IMG/VR virus record: IMGVR_UViG_3300035703_000216
Span: 1-37,449 of that record
From: a virus
DNA: 37,449 nt
Direction: 5' to 3' (one strand)
In this document: one piece after another, positions 6,996 through 16,679 of the stretch
Position numbering within the stretch: the stretch's first letter is position 1
Layout of the letters: every line of letters begins with the position of its first letter
Translations under genes and position numbers: made by a program
Notes under the pieces: model-generated
What the model saw: only the letters and a program-made list of their open reading frames with translations
What the model was told of the DNA's origin: nothing
Databases searched by the model: none

Positions 6996-8283
6996 TTACT
7001 CGGGCTATGTAGCCTTTCTCCCAAAAAGCAGGGCTGTCGTTTCGGTAACCGAATCGAAGAACACGCCCGCAAGCAAGGGGAAAAAGAAAATTGAAGGGGT
7101 TGATTATGCGCCCTGGGGCTCCGACGACAAACTTCCGGACCGGATATTGCAAGCTGTTTGGGAGAATAGCTTCATGCCCCAATTGCTGGAAACCAGTACT
7201 CAGTTTCTTCATGGTCAGGGCCTTGGCGTTTTCCGGAAAAGGATAGTACCTGGAACTGATACCCGACCAGGAACCGTATTGCTGGATCCAATTGATGCAG
7301 CAACGCAGGCCCCGGACGTTCAGCGGTGGATGGAATTGGTTGATTTGCAGTCGTATTGGTTAGCTGCATGTAACCAATATCCAGTTTCCTACAATGTGTT
7401 CACTGGTTACCAGCTAAACATTGAAGGTAAAGTCGTGAAAATGAAAGTACACGACTGGGCAATCTCACGGACTGCGCTCCGCGACTTGCGTACTGGGCAA
7501 ATTGAATCCATCCTTCTTTTTTCCGAATACATCGACGACGATGGAACAAAGAAAAAAGCCAGAGTAGTGCCACGGTATTACGCTGGCATTGAAAAGGTGA
7601 AGCCAGACTTCATCTACCACGCCAGAAACTTAACAAGTGGCCAAAGTTCTTACGCTTTGCCCAGTTGGTTTGGGGCTTTGGAGACCATCGAGGTGCTAAA
7701 CCGGATCCCACGGTTCCACGCATCGGGAATTGACAACGGGTACAACGTGAAGTACCACGTGAAAGTACCTGCGGTGTATTTCGACCAGTTCAGTACGCAG
7801 GAGGCAAAGGATAAAGCCTGGGGAGAGCTGCAAGACCAGATGGACGAACAGCTCTGCGGCACTGACAATGTGAACAAAGCGGTACTGACAAAGTTCTTCC
7901 TTGACCCTATCACCAATAAGCCCCTTCCTGGATTCGACATCGTCCCCCTGCAATCGGTCCAGGTGGACGAGCAGTACTTGAAACTGCATGAGAGCTTCCG
8001 CTCTGCGGCTGCCAGTGGGGTAGGACTTCACCCGGGCCTAGCCAATGTGGACACCGGAGGGAAACTCGGAGGCACGGCCTCGGAAATGCGGGTGGCAGCA
8101 CAGCTTCACCAGGAGCTCAAAACCCCGATCCCCCGCATGCTATTGCTTCGCCCGATTCAGTTGGCGATGAAAATCAATGGATTCGATCCTTCCCTGGTGA
8201 TTGCACCCAAAGACTTCACCCTTCAGACCTTGGACACCAACCCGACCGGATCTTCAAAAGTTGTAAGCAATGCCACTACTTAA
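6979..8283 (+). CDS. Phage portal protein
   Basis: The 434-aa product fits the dodecameric portal through which DNA enters and leaves the head. Support comes from size, place after the large terminase, the early segment GSDDKLPDRILQAVWENSFM, and the C-terminal LHPGLANVDTGGKLGGTASE, a pattern typical of portal proteins of Bacteroidetes phages (SGVxP-like loop followed by a G-T-x-S-E-M helix). It has no membrane segments. The gene ends inside the next gene (14-bp overlap). Confidence 0.82.
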   Translation: MSQKNDYSGYVAFLPKSRAVVSVTESKNTPASKGKKKIEGVDYAPWGSDDKLPDRILQAVWENSFMPQLLETSTQFLHGQGLGVFRKRIVPGTDTRPGTVLLDPIDAATQAPDVQRWMELVDLQSYWLAACNQYPVSYNVFTGYQLNIEGKVVKMKVHDWAISRTALRDLRTGQIESILLFSEYIDDDGTKKKARVVPRYYAGIEKVKPDFIYHARNLTSGQSSYALPSWFGALETIEVLNRIPRFHASGIDNGYNVKYHVKVPAVYFDQFSTQEAKDKAWGELQDQMDEQLCGTDNVNKAVLTKFFLDPITNKPLPGFDIVPLQSVQVDEQYLKLHESFRSAAASGVGLHPGLANVDTGGKLGGTASEMRVAAQLHQELKTPIPRMLLLRPIQLAMKINGFDPSLVIAPKDFTLQTLDTNPTGSSKVVSNATT

Positions 8284-9271
8284 GACCACACTCGAAATGA
8301 AGGCCGGTTATTCCCGGCTTTCTGTAAGCACCAGCATTGAAGGGCTGCGTTCGTTTATTGAAGATGCGCAAACCCGGATACTTACGCCATTGGTTGGCTC
8401 TGAGATGGTTACAGCATTGCAGACTTGGTACGATAGCCGCACTTCGAGTTCTCCAGGTTGGCCAACTTCCGAAGACACTGCCTACTCAAAGCTATTGCCG
8501 CAGGTACAGAAGGTGTTGACGTTGTACACCCTCTACCTGGCTTCTCCTCACATGGTGCTGGATGTTGGAGACAAGGGTTTGATGGAGCCTTCGGTTGATG
8601 GCAACACGCAAGCGCGGATGGGAGTGTTGGATGGATACGCTTCCGGTTTACTTTCTTCGGCTGATGCCTCCGCCGAGAACTTGCTTGAGTTCCTGGAAGT
8701 GAATAAATCCAGCTACTCAGTTTGGGATTCGTCCGAAAGCAGGAAACTGGCCCGCAGCCTGTTTGTAGATTCTGGAACTCGCATGGCGGCCACCATTCGC
8801 CTGGTTCAGCCTCGACGGTTCTTCCTTGCCTGCCTTCCTTCTATTACCCGGGTGGAGGAATTGGTTGTTTCCGGATTTCTGGGGGCTACTCTTTTTGAAA
8901 CTTTGAAAACAGCGCTCAAAAATGCGACTGCAAGCGAAAAGCAATTGGCCCTCATCGCACGGATCCGGCCTTGGGTCGCTTGCCTGGCTGCGGCCGACTG
9001 CCTTCCGGAAATGAGCATCCAGATAGATGTAGAGGGTGTTCGGGTTATCTCGGTAAATGATTCGGTAAAAAACCGGATGCCCGCTTCCATAGAGCAGGTG
9101 GCAGGCCTTGCCGCCAAATACAACAGCCTGGCCACTCAGTACCAGGGCAAGGTGTTGGAATACCTCAACGCTAACGCAGCGGACTTTGGTTGGACATCAA
9201 CTGAAACCGAAACCGGGCTTTCGTCCGGTGTACTTCCTGATAACGCTAACAAGAGATCATTCAGACTATGA
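8270..9271 (+). CDS. DUF6712-like head-tail protein
   Basis: A 333-aa soluble, mostly helical protein right after the portal. The opening (SVSTSIEGLRSFIEDAQTRI, then LTPLVGSEMV) resembles DUF6712, a family confined largely to Bacteroidota prophages and taken to be a head-completion or connector component. The C-terminal 40 residues are Ser/Thr/Gly-rich and probably flexible. The stop overlaps the start of the next gene by 4 bp (ATGA). Function is inferred from position and family. Confidence 0.65.
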   Translation: MPLLKTTLEMKAGYSRLSVSTSIEGLRSFIEDAQTRILTPLVGSEMVTALQTWYDSRTSSSPGWPTSEDTAYSKLLPQVQKVLTLYTLYLASPHMVLDVGDKGLMEPSVDGNTQARMGVLDGYASGLLSSADASAENLLEFLEVNKSSYSVWDSSESRKLARSLFVDSGTRMAATIRLVQPRRFFLACLPSITRVEELVVSGFLGATLFETLKTALKNATASEKQLALIARIRPWVACLAAADCLPEMSIQIDVEGVRVISVNDSVKNRMPASIEQVAGLAAKYNSLATQYQGKVLEYLNANAADFGWTSTETETGLSSGVLPDNANKRSFRL

Positions 9272-9531
9272 GTATTGATATGTGGATTGGCCTTGGGGTA
9301 GGCCTGGTGCCGTCGAGCATTACCATTCTGGGCTTCTTCATGGGGCACAATAGCCGGATCCATGTGCTGGAAACCCAGATCATTACCCTGAATCAGCGAA
9401 TCGATCAGGAGTCGAGCGACCGGAAGGAGCTCAGTAAGGCACTCACCTCGCTGAGCAACTCCATCAGCAACCTGGAAGGCTATCTCGAAAAGTTGAACAC
9501 CAGAAAAGCCCGAGCCCATGCCGTCTCTTAA
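9268..9531 (+). CDS. Small membrane-anchored coiled-coil protein (lysis group)
   Basis: An 87-aa protein with one N-terminal membrane segment at about residues 5-26 (IGLGVGLVPSSITILGFFMG) and a heptad-patterned tail from about residue 30 (I-H-V-L-E-T-Q-I-I-T-L-N-Q-R-I). Such a one-membrane-span plus coiled-coil layout occurs in phage lysis accessory and hemolysin XhlA-like proteins. It starts in the stop codon of the DUF6712-like gene and overlaps the next gene by 14 bp. A holin or holin-partner role is plausible but not shown. Confidence 0.7.
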   Translation: MSIDMWIGLGVGLVPSSITILGFFMGHNSRIHVLETQIITLNQRIDQESSDRKELSKALTSLSNSISNLEGYLEKLNTRKARAHAVS

Positions 9532-10150
9532 GCAGATTGGGTTTGGCCTGGTTACCATACTGGTACTTTTCTTCGGAATGCTAATTCGGAATTGGTACAG
9601 CGCAAAGCTCCGGGCGGCCAAGCAAGAAACCGCCGCCGTTGTTTCCTTCCACCAGTCCGAACTAAAGCGGGAAACCGGCAAACAGGGCCAGCAACTGGCC
9701 ACCCAGCCAAAGGTGGAAGTCGGGAAAAACACATTCCGGAATCTGACCGAAAAGCGCATCCGGGCAATGGAGAAAGAGTCGGGGCTGGACATGGGCAACG
9801 TCAGCACGCTAACGGAGACAACCGTAACAACGCAGCGGGAAATCAAAGCCCCGCTCACAACCGATACGCTGAACGGCAAAACCGGAGCCACCGACTCTTT
9901 CCCCATCCTGGTGCGCCGGTTCCACATCCGGACCCGGTTTGGTACCATGGCTGGGCAAATAAGGGGCGACAGCATCACGATTCGCGACAGTGTCGCAAAT
10001 CCCATAACCCTACTCGAAACCCGGCCAAAGTGGAAACTGCGCCACCTATGGCCTTGGAACTGGGGCACACGAAAGCGGGAGGTTAAGCTCCTGATCCATA
10101 ACCCGGATTCAAGAATCGATACGCTAACCAATATCTCAGTAATACCATGA
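9518..10150 (+). CDS. Rz-like inner-membrane protein (DUF6549-type)
   Basis: The 210-aa product has an N-terminal membrane anchor (residues about 6-22, IGFGVTI-type hydrophobic run GLVTILVLFFGML) followed by a long charged region, likely in the periplasm. The C-terminal sequence R-E-V-K-L-L-I-H-N-P-D-S-R-I-D-T-L-T-N-I matches the N-P-N-T-x-I ending of Bacteroidetes phage proteins annotated as DUF6549, which occupy the spanin position. It would help disrupt the outer membrane during lysis. It is flanked by other membrane proteins and shares ATGA with the next gene. Confidence 0.68.
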   Translation: MPSLKQIGFGLVTILVLFFGMLIRNWYSAKLRAAKQETAAVVSFHQSELKRETGKQGQQLATQPKVEVGKNTFRNLTEKRIRAMEKESGLDMGNVSTLTETTVTTQREIKAPLTTDTLNGKTGATDSFPILVRRFHIRTRFGTMAGQIRGDSITIRDSVANPITLLETRPKWKLRHLWPWNWGTRKREVKLLIHNPDSRIDTLTNISVIP

Positions 10151-10488
10151 AAAAATTCCTCGCAAAGTTTAACGAACTTCTTTTCTCACCTATTGCCATC
10201 CTGGTTTTTGGTTTGGCTTACTACGGAGTTTATAAATACTTCGGTCCCGAAGCCGGGCTTATCCCGCCTGGTTACTTTACCAATGTGCTTGCAGGTGCAG
10301 CCATCTTCTACATCGCTGGGTTTATGTCCACGTTTGCAATTTGGATAACGTTCCGCGAGTTATACCTGATTCTTTTTGACCCAGAAAAAATAGAGGGTGT
10401 AGTTTATGAATACCAAAAAACACTTGCCACATGCGTGTACTTTGCTTTCTATGCCTTGTCTATCTGGGCATTAACCTCCATGCTGTAG
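10147..10488 (+). CDS. Multi-span membrane protein, holin candidate
   Basis: A 113-aa protein with three likely membrane spans: FSPIAILVFGLAYYGVYKYF, VLAGAAIFYIAGFMSTFAIW and ATCVYFAFYALSIWALTSML. It lies directly upstream of, and overlaps by 58 bp, the CHAP endolysin gene, which is the usual place for a holin. No family match was recognised, so holin is a positional call. Confidence 0.7.
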   Translation: MKKFLAKFNELLFSPIAILVFGLAYYGVYKYFGPEAGLIPPGYFTNVLAGAAIFYIAGFMSTFAIWITFRELYLILFDPEKIEGVVYEYQKTLATCVYFAFYALSIWALTSML

Positions 10489-10946
10489 CCGATGCCCCCG
10501 TCTGCGTTCTCAAAGAAGCCCGCTCGCTTATTGGCGTGCGAGAAACCCCTGGCCGAAACAACCGAGGCCCAGAAGTGGACCGAATCGTTACCTACGCGGC
10601 TGGGACAACTCGCTGGCTCGGTACTGCCTGGTGCGGGTGGTTCGCTACGTATTGCCATCGTAGGTGCGGGCAACCATTCGCCGGAGGTATGGCAGCGGCA
10701 TGGTTTACGCGGGCTCGGCTTATTGCCAGCGATAGATCCAGGCCTGGTGATGTCTTCTCCGTCTGGAACAAGTACATCAAACGAATCGGCCATGTCGGAA
10801 TCGTCGAACAGGTTCTGCCCTCCGGGAAGTTCATTGTTACCATTGAAGGCAATACCAACGGCCGAGGAAGCCGGGACGGTGGAGGAGTCTGCCGATTGAC
10901 CCGCCCGATCAAACAAATTCACTCATTCGCCCGCTGGGCTCAGTAA
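10431..10946 (+). CDS. CHAP-domain endolysin with signal peptide
   Basis: A 171-aa peptidoglycan hydrolase. Residues 1-22 form a signal peptide (hydrophobic MRVLCFLCLVYLGI). The CHAP core carries the catalytic Cys in TAWCGWFATYCHRRCG, the His in RIGHVGIVEQ and the polar third residue in VTIEGNTNG. It cleaves amide bonds in peptidoglycan stem peptides or between sugar and peptide. A signal peptide suggests export through Sec, with the membrane proteins around it triggering or assisting lysis. It is embedded in the head-tail gene run instead of forming a distal lysis cassette. Confidence 0.88.
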   Translation: MRVLCFLCLVYLGINLHAVADAPVCVLKEARSLIGVRETPGRNNRGPEVDRIVTYAAGTTRWLGTAWCGWFATYCHRRCGQPFAGGMAAAWFTRARLIASDRSRPGDVFSVWNKYIKRIGHVGIVEQVLPSGKFIVTIEGNTNGRGSRDGGGVCRLTRPIKQIHSFARWAQ

Positions 10947-10947
10947 C

Positions 10948-11190
10948 ATGAAAAACCCGCTTTCCCCTTTCCGGAATATCATTGCCGATGGTGCCCTGGT
11001 CTTCATCGGTACCAATATCACCTTCTGCCTGTGGCGTTACTTCGTTACTGGTGTGTGGGGTATTCCAGATTCTGCCGACGCCCAGTGGGTGCTTTACCGC
11101 AGCATTCCTGTCCTAATTGCCTACCTGGCTCTATACCGAATTTTCGGAAAAATAGAGCGGGATGGTACAGATCGAACTCAACGGCCATAA
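10948..11190 (+). CDS. Two-span membrane protein, second holin candidate
   Basis: An 80-aa protein with two likely spans (IIADGALVFIGTNITFCLWR and VLYRSIPVLIAYLALYRIFG) and a charged tail. It begins one base after the endolysin stop and overlaps the next gene by 29 bp. Size and layout suit a small class II holin; the neighbouring 10147 gene is the competing candidate. Confidence 0.68.
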   Translation: MKNPLSPFRNIIADGALVFIGTNITFCLWRYFVTGVWGIPDSADAQWVLYRSIPVLIAYLALYRIFGKIERDGTDRTQRP

Positions 11191-11947
11191 GGCACAGCTC
11201 CCCACCAGCTGGGGAGAAATGACGGTAGAGCATTTCCGCCGTACGGCCTTCGTGCTGGCATTGCCGCAGACACCTGCCAATCAATACCAGATCCTTCGCC
11301 TACTCACGCCTACCATCCCGCCACAACTTTACCTCAACCTCGAAGACGACCAGCTCACTGAGCTGGTCGCTTTGTTGGATTGGATGAAAACGCCCGGCAC
11401 CATCCGCCGAATTCCGCTTTTCCGCCGCTGGTTCCGCAACTATTGGCTACCCGACAGAGAAACCCTGGTACACGCCGAAATGGCCATTGGCGAGAAGTAC
11501 CTCAAGGCTTTCATTCAGACAGGTGAGGAGAAGTACCTCAACCTGCTTACCGCCTGCCTGGTGCGCCCTACCAAGTGGTGGATTGTCCTCTTTCCCTTTG
11601 TCCGCTGGTTCAACCTCGGTTGGAATGGCGACATCCGGGAGCGCTTCCATTCCCAGATCCAGGAGCGCCGGGCCCGGCAGTTCCGCAACCTGCCGGTACA
11701 CATCCGCCTGGCTACGGTCTGGTGGCTCATCCGGATCCGTTGGGAAATAATGCAGGCATACCCGGATCTTTTCCGGAGTTCCAAAAAAGACGGCAATTCC
11801 AAGTCCGATTTTATCGAAGTGGCCTTTGCCATTTCCGAATCGCAATTGTTCGGCGACTTCGAGTCCACCATGCGAACAAACGCCAATACTCTCCTTAAGT
11901 ACCTCAGTTACAAGAAACGCACTGCCGAAGCAGTACAGCAGCGATGA
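11162..11947 (+). CDS. Hypothetical tail-region protein
   Basis: A 261-aa protein with many Trp/Arg residues (FRRWFRNYWLPDR, VWWLIRIRWEIMQAYPDLF). The hydrophobic stretches are broken by charges, so membrane insertion is unlikely. Its C-terminal helix region ISESQLFGDFESTMRTNAN and the start VQIELNGHKAQLPTSWGEM resemble uncharacterised proteins of Bacteroidota prophages in the same place. It overlaps its neighbours on both sides. A head-tail joining or tail assembly role is inferred. Confidence 0.7.
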   Translation: MVQIELNGHKAQLPTSWGEMTVEHFRRTAFVLALPQTPANQYQILRLLTPTIPPQLYLNLEDDQLTELVALLDWMKTPGTIRRIPLFRRWFRNYWLPDRETLVHAEMAIGEKYLKAFIQTGEEKYLNLLTACLVRPTKWWIVLFPFVRWFNLGWNGDIRERFHSQIQERRARQFRNLPVHIRLATVWWLIRIRWEIMQAYPDLFRSSKKDGNSKSDFIEVAFAISESQLFGDFESTMRTNANTLLKYLSYKKRTAEAVQQR

Positions 11948-12414
11948 CCTCTTTCAAACTTTTACGCGATTACTTCAAGTCCATCCAACAGAAGCACAAG
12001 AAGCTGAACGGCTTTGTTACCGGAACATCTTCCAAGGTTCGGCAGCGGGTCGCCAACGAGCAGCTCTCACCGTTGCTTTGGCTGGAAGTCCCCTTCATAG
12101 ACCTGCGAGACAGTGGCAGCTCCATAACTGCCGGCAAGTCTTCGTCCTTCGTGGTGATGGCCCCGCTTAACGAGCGGGACAAAACCGAAGCCGAGCAGGA
12201 GCAGCTTTACGACGACCTGGAGGAAATCGCCCTCGACATTCTGTCACTTCTTCAGAAAGACGCCCTCAAACCGAAGGGCCATAAAATCACCATCGACGGT
12301 ACGCTGGAACCCATCGACCCCCTGCTTATTGACGGATGGGTCGGCTGGAGGTTCGAATTTGTGTTGAAGAACACGGCCGATGTAACCTACAAACCCGATA
12401 ACTGGAACGCCTGA
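11944..12414 (+). CDS. Putative tail completion/terminator-like protein
   Basis: A 156-aa soluble protein. It has an alpha/beta pattern with LLWLEVPFIDLRDSGSSI, a D-D-L-E-E-I-A-L-D-I helix and a C-terminal beta region ending GWRFEFVLKNTADVTYK. That ending resembles small tail terminator and completion proteins, which finish in a W-x-F-E-F strand. It overlaps both neighbours by 1-4 bp. The call rests on size, fold impression and position. Confidence 0.62.
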   Translation: MTSFKLLRDYFKSIQQKHKKLNGFVTGTSSKVRQRVANEQLSPLLWLEVPFIDLRDSGSSITAGKSSSFVVMAPLNERDKTEAEQEQLYDDLEEIALDILSLLQKDALKPKGHKITIDGTLEPIDPLLIDGWVGWRFEFVLKNTADVTYKPDNWNA

Positions 12415-13520
12415 TGCCTTACCATTCGCTTAATCCAATCCTGGCCAGCTTCACCACGCCAGACCCTTACCTGCCGGTAGAGCTGGAGGTTTACATCGAG
12501 AATGCCGATACCGACGATGTGTTCGATTCGCTGGGAACATTTTCCCTCATCTCCGATGCGGAGGGTGGTGTAGCCGAGCGAATCGAGTCTGCCTTGCATG
12601 CCGCACTAATGGAGAGGGTAGATTTGTCTATGCCTTCGGGTGCCATCACCGCGGCCATTGTCCTAGGCATTTCTAGGAAGTTCAAGTTTCGCCACCGGCA
12701 CTTCGTTTCTGATGCGTGGTCGTCATGGACAAATTCATCTACCGATTTCGTAGTCTTGGGCGGCCAGCCGTTCGAAGATTTTGCCAATACGTTCAACACG
12801 GTAGCGGCCAGTGCCCCGATCGTTTTACTGCCCGAGACCAGTGCTATCGGGTTGAAAATCGCCCAGGGCTACATCGATGTGTTGTGCCAAGCCGCTGGTA
12901 CAGCATCGGTAAGGCATTTGTATTTCAACAGCTCCGGCGCATCTATTCCAGACCACGAGGAAACGGTTTCGCTCGACAGGGAGTACCGTGTTGTGCGGGT
13001 GCCGGTTTTCCCGCCTGGTGATGGCAGGGAACAATATTTTTCCGTAGAAGTAACGGTTGATGGTGTTACCCGAACGGTTCAACTGGTGGTCGATCGGCAG
13101 TACCGGCACAAGAGCTATAACTTCTGTTGGCTCAGCAGCCGGGGCGGCTGGGCTTTCCTGGAAACGCAGACGGGCAAGGTGGCTACACTCGAGGTGAGCC
13201 AGAATGTAGCCGAGCGTTATGCACCGGCTCAATACTTCGACCAGGCCGATATTTCTACCGCCCGGGTCTGGAAAACAAAGGGGATGAAGCGCATCAAAAC
13301 CGCTACCGGATTTTGGCCAGCCGAGTACCTGGATATTACCATTCAGGACTTCATGCTTTCGCCTCTCCGCTTCGTGTGGGATCAAGACCGCAACCGCTGG
13401 ATTCCGATTCTGGTAAACTCCCGCAGCGCTACCTACCTGGATGAATCCGGAAGCAACATCCGCTCCTACATGTTCGAGTTCTCACCAGCCTTCGATACCA
13501 ACCTGCCTTCTTCGTTATGA
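12414..13520 (+). CDS. Tail/baseplate protein, hypothetical
   Basis: A 368-aa beta-rich protein with no signal peptide. The N-terminus (LASFTTPDPYLPVELEVYIE) and the end (YMFEFSPAFDTNLPSS) match the style of distal tail proteins in Bacteroidota prophages. Paired with the 819-aa protein next to it (4-bp overlap), it probably builds the tail tip. No enzymatic motif was seen. Confidence 0.65.
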   Translation: MPYHSLNPILASFTTPDPYLPVELEVYIENADTDDVFDSLGTFSLISDAEGGVAERIESALHAALMERVDLSMPSGAITAAIVLGISRKFKFRHRHFVSDAWSSWTNSSTDFVVLGGQPFEDFANTFNTVAASAPIVLLPETSAIGLKIAQGYIDVLCQAAGTASVRHLYFNSSGASIPDHEETVSLDREYRVVRVPVFPPGDGREQYFSVEVTVDGVTRTVQLVVDRQYRHKSYNFCWLSSRGGWAFLETQTGKVATLEVSQNVAERYAPAQYFDQADISTARVWKTKGMKRIKTATGFWPAEYLDITIQDFMLSPLRFVWDQDRNRWIPILVNSRSATYLDESGSNIRSYMFEFSPAFDTNLPSSL

Positions 13521-15976
13521 TGCCTTCGCTCATTGCTCCAGATGGCCAGGCGCTCGATCTGTTGCCCGGAACGGTAATTTCGTTAAACCTTAAGAATCCT
13601 GTCTTCAGTACCGATGTGCTCGAGGGTAGTTTCTCTTACGCCTTCAACCTGCCGCTAACCGACCGCAACCGTCTCCGGTTTGGTTTCCCCGAAAACATTT
13701 CCAGCCTGGCCGGGTACACAACCGAGTACCCAGGCTACAAGCTCAAGTTCGGCCTGGTTGAGTTTCAGTGTAAGCTGATTTTGCGGAAGGTCGTAACAGG
13801 TGGTATTTCGGTAAATGTGTACACTGCATCCGCATTGTTGGCGGATGTATTGAAGAATACGAAACTGAATGATGTGCCTACCGAAGTCTTCAACATTACC
13901 GATATCTTCTGGTATGGCAAGTACGAGTTCACAGTTGCCAGTTCCTCATCGGTTGGGGAAATAGCTTCAGCCACCATTGTGTGGAACCTACCCGGTCCAA
14001 CAGTTCGGAAGTACCGGTATGGTGTAAAATACACCGGGAGCTTACTGGCAATGCTGAATAACCTGGCCAACAAGATCAATACCACTACGCTCATTCCTAC
14101 CTGGTCGAACACCACAACGTACCAACTTGATCAGCTGGTCTTGAACACGGCCGGTACCATGATCTACCGATCGGGCGACAATGGCAATGTTGGTCACCCG
14201 GTTACAGATGTTGATTTTTGGGAATATGTATGCCTTAAGTCGGAGTGGAATACTCTCCGTGCAGAAGAGATTACCCCGCTCTGGTACGAGTACGATGAAT
14301 TCGACTACGTAAAACGGGAGCGGGCATTGGTGCCAGACGATTACAGTATCGTGCTTTACGACCCACTTTTGGGTGAAGGTGGGTACTTCGATCTAAACAG
14401 TTTCAACGACGAGCTTGATGTGACAGCTGCCGGATCATGGACACCTGCCGAGTACTCCGCAGCCGGTGTCAATGTCTGGAAAGAGAACTATTCGGCCGTA
14501 GCTATGTGGGTAAACCAGATAGTAAAAGAGGCGGGTGAGAATCCGGACTTCACCTTTTTCCCGATTCACAATCCGGATTTTATGCCAGACCAAGGCTTTG
14601 GTGGAATTATGAACTATTGGCGGAATGGGGCCTTCCCTTACAATCGGCCAGATGAAGGAGATCCACTTGGTCAAGTTTTTTCAGCTCAGGTAAACATGGG
14701 TTACGCCTTGCGGAAGGTAATGGCATTTCTCAATAAGGAAATTGTAGATGAAGGCGTTTTGTCGGATCCTTTTCTCCAAACCCTCTACCTGCTTAACAAC
14801 TTTTCAAACGACCGATTTATCCGGGTTATTTATGGAGGTAGGATTGTCTTTATAGACCCCGGTGCTAACACCTTCAACCTTAGCGAGAACCTTCCAACCA
14901 TATCCATTGCCGAGTTTATGAATGGCCTTAGGGGCTATTTCTTTTTCGGCATTTGGTTTGATGCCTCGAGTTCGAAGGTGATTTTCAGGAGATTCAAGGA
15001 TTTACTTTCTGATTACGAGAATGCAGTCGATCTATCTTCCCAAGTTGTCAATCTTACCGATATTGAGTACACAGACCCAGGCGGATTCTTCCTTCAGTAT
15101 TCGCATGATGGAGGCGATTCTAATATCGGGTCCAAGCTTTTGGATATTTACGAAAGTCAGTTCACGATTCTTGATCCGGTAGAGACAATCGAAGATTTGC
15201 CCGATCCTTCGGAGAATGTGCTTTGCCTGGTGAAGGATATTGATACCTACTACCTGGGCGTTCTTCTTTACGAAGGCGTGTTCGAGTGGCAATATTTCAG
15301 CCGCAATTTGCATGGCCTCAAAATTGGGAATGCAAAAACCACATATCAACCCAAGTGCAGTACGGTGATGATGTACAACGGACATGATTTTTTCCGGGGT
15401 CCGAAGTACGAAATCCCTTTTTTCTCAAAGGGTGTAGATATTCAGTATCGGGAAGGTGATTATGTGCAAGATCTGGACGGAAACATCTTCGAAGCCCTGG
15501 CCGATAATGAAGATGTCCCGCTTACCGATACGGCAAAGTGGTCACCGAGAACGCTGTACAAATGGCAGCTCCCAATGATCAGCCAGCCAAGGCGAAGCGT
15601 TAACCACAAGGAAAAATCCGGCTGCAGCCTCCGCGTGCTCAGTTACAAGGGCATTGCGGCCAACCCGCTTTCTACCGACCCTTCCGATGTTTACCCTCAG
15701 GCGACCAACGACCGCGGCACACTCGGAAGCCTCAAGTGGGAAGGGGAGTATGGCATTTACGAAAAGTATGGAAAGGAGTGGATCCGCTTCCTGAGCAAGG
15801 CCAAGAAGTCGGTCGCCACTTTCCCCATGACCGAGACGCTGCTTCAGCGCCTTAAGCCCTGGCGACTGGTGCGGATCCGGAATCAATACTTTGTCCAGGG
15901 CGAACTCAAAGTCTCTTTCCCGCTCGATGCCAACCTGGCCGAACTAACCCTCTATTCCATCAATGTCACTCCGTAA
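13517..15976 (+). CDS. Large tail-tip/baseplate hub protein
   Basis: An 819-aa protein. The N-terminus ([20 protein letters not shown], then [12 protein letters not shown]) is typical of large tail proteins in Bacteroidota prophages: a strand-rich opening with the phrase S-F-S-Y-x-F-x-L-P-x-T-x-x-N. A middle segment around residues 195-240 (W-S[11 protein letters not shown]) and another around 640-675 ([20 protein letters not shown]) look like chitin-binding-type surface modules with a Y-x-x-G-D-x-V pattern, possibly for receptor or glycan contact. It overlaps the collagen-like fibre gene by 14 bp. A hub or receptor-binding role is inferred. Confidence 0.68.
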   Translation: MMPSLIAPDGQALDLLPGTVISLNLKNPVFSTDVLEGSFSYAFNLPLTDRNRLRFGFPENISSLAGYTTEYPGYKLKFGLVEFQCKLILRKVVTGGISVNVYTASALLADVLKNTKLNDVPTEVFNITDIFWYGKYEFTVASSSSVGEIASATIVWNLPGPTVRKYRYGVKYTGSLLAMLNNLANKINTTTLIPTWSNTTTYQLDQLVLNTAGTMIYRSGDNGNVGHPVTDVDFWEYVCLKSEWNTLRAEEITPLWYEYDEFDYVKRERALVPDDYSIVLYDPLLGEGGYFDLNSFNDELDVTAAGSWTPAEYSAAGVNVWKENYSAVAMWVNQIVKEAGENPDFTFFPIHNPDFMPDQGFGGIMNYWRNGAFPYNRPDEGDPLGQVFSAQVNMGYALRKVMAFLNKEIVDEGVLSDPFLQTLYLLNNFSNDRFIRVIYGGRIVFIDPGANTFNLSENLPTISIAEFMNGLRGYFFFGIWFDASSSKVIFRRFKDLLSDYENAVDLSSQVVNLTDIEYTDPGGFFLQYSHDGGDSNIGSKLLDIYESQFTILDPVETIEDLPDPSENVLCLVKDIDTYYLGVLLYEGVFEWQYFSRNLHGLKIGNAKTTYQPKCSTVMMYNGHDFFRGPKYEIPFFSKGVDIQYREGDYVQDLDGNIFEALADNEDVPLTDTAKWSPRTLYKWQLPMISQPRRSVNHKEKSGCSLRVLSYKGIAANPLSTDPSDVYPQATNDRGTLGSLKWEGEYGIYEKYGKEWIRFLSKAKKSVATFPMTETLLQRLKPWRLVRIRNQYFVQGELKVSFPLDANLAELTLYSINVTP

Positions 15977-16673
15977 GAAGATAGCCTCACTTTTTGGCCG
16001 AACTGGTTCGGTTCAATACGCCGACCTCAAGGCTTGGTTCGATGCCTCATTGCTCAGAGACGAAGCATCTGGAAGCGGAACGCCTGGGCCAACCGGGCCA
16101 GCAGGGCCAGCGGGACCGACAGGCCCGGCAGGACCAACCGGACCAACCGGACCAACAGGACCAACCGGACCGACCGGCCCCGCAGGCCCAGCCGGAACCG
16201 ATGCCGGCACAGCCGGAAAGTACCTGGCCAATACTACGCAGAGTATCCTTACGGGCACAGTATCAAATACCCGCCTGAGTTCCCTACTTATCCCGGCCAA
16301 TACCTTCACCACCGGGAGCCTATTCGATTTTCTGGTGCGAACAAGACGAAACGGTGCAGGCTCTGTTTATACCATTCGGGTGTACATCAACACCTCCGAC
16401 AGCATCTCCGGCGCTACCCTTCTGGCAACTCTAAGCATCGGAACTGGGGCCTCGGGCGGGCAGCTTACCCGTACCCTGGTGGTTATTGGCAGCACCAATA
16501 CGCAGCTCAACTTTAGTGCGTCCACTTCTGCCCTTACCGATGTGGCCACCTTCTCCGGAGGTTCGGTAAACATCAACTGGGCCGCCGATCAGTACCTTAT
16601 CCTGGCCATCCAGCCGGCCAACACAACCGAGATACACACCTCGCACTTTATTTCCATTCACCCCAGAAATTAA
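15963..16673 (+). CDS. Collagen-like tail fibre/head domain protein
   Basis: A 236-aa protein in three parts: a short basic N-terminus (1-38), fourteen uninterrupted Gly-X-Y triplets, mostly GPT and GPA, at residues 39-80, and a beta-rich C-terminal domain (about 90-236) full of Ser/Thr, resembling a trimeric jelly-roll head. Collagen-like triplets form trimeric rods in phage fibres. The gene follows the tail-tip gene, so it is likely a receptor-binding or decorative fibre. The repeat array may vary in number between isolates. Confidence 0.82.
   Translation: MSLRKKIASLFGRTGSVQYADLKAWFDASLLRDEASGSGTPGPTGPAGPAGPTGPAGPTGPTGPTGPTGPTGPAGPAGTDAGTAGKYLANTTQSILTGTVSNTRLSSLLIPANTFTTGSLFDFLVRTRRNGAGSVYTIRVYINTSDSISGATLLATLSIGTGASGGQLTRTLVVIGSTNTQLNFSASTSALTDVATFSGGSVNINWAADQYLILAIQPANTTEIHTSHFISIHPRN
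16077..16202 (+). repeat. 9-bp-period tandem repeat coding Gly-X-Y triplets
   Basis: Fourteen Gly-X-Y codon triplets, built on the unit GGACCAACC and close variants, run through this interval. Such DNA is prone to slippage, so length changes in the fibre stalk are expected. Confidence 0.85.
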
Positions 16674-16679
16674 CATGCC

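Noticed and set aside
9136-10131. 331-aa minus-strand open frame
   Set aside because: It runs opposite the 9268-9531 and 9518-10150 genes, which have membrane anchors, a family match and coupled starts. The minus product is Ser/Val/Arg-rich shadow translation without a domain.
10492-10899. 135-aa plus-strand frame overlapping the endolysin
   Set aside because: It is an alternate frame of the CHAP gene, whose catalytic Cys and His motifs and signal peptide establish the real frame.
12825-13385. 186-aa minus-strand open frame
   Set aside because: It is fully inside the tail gene 12414-13520 and is composed of His/Arg/Cys-rich shadow sequence with no recognised fold.
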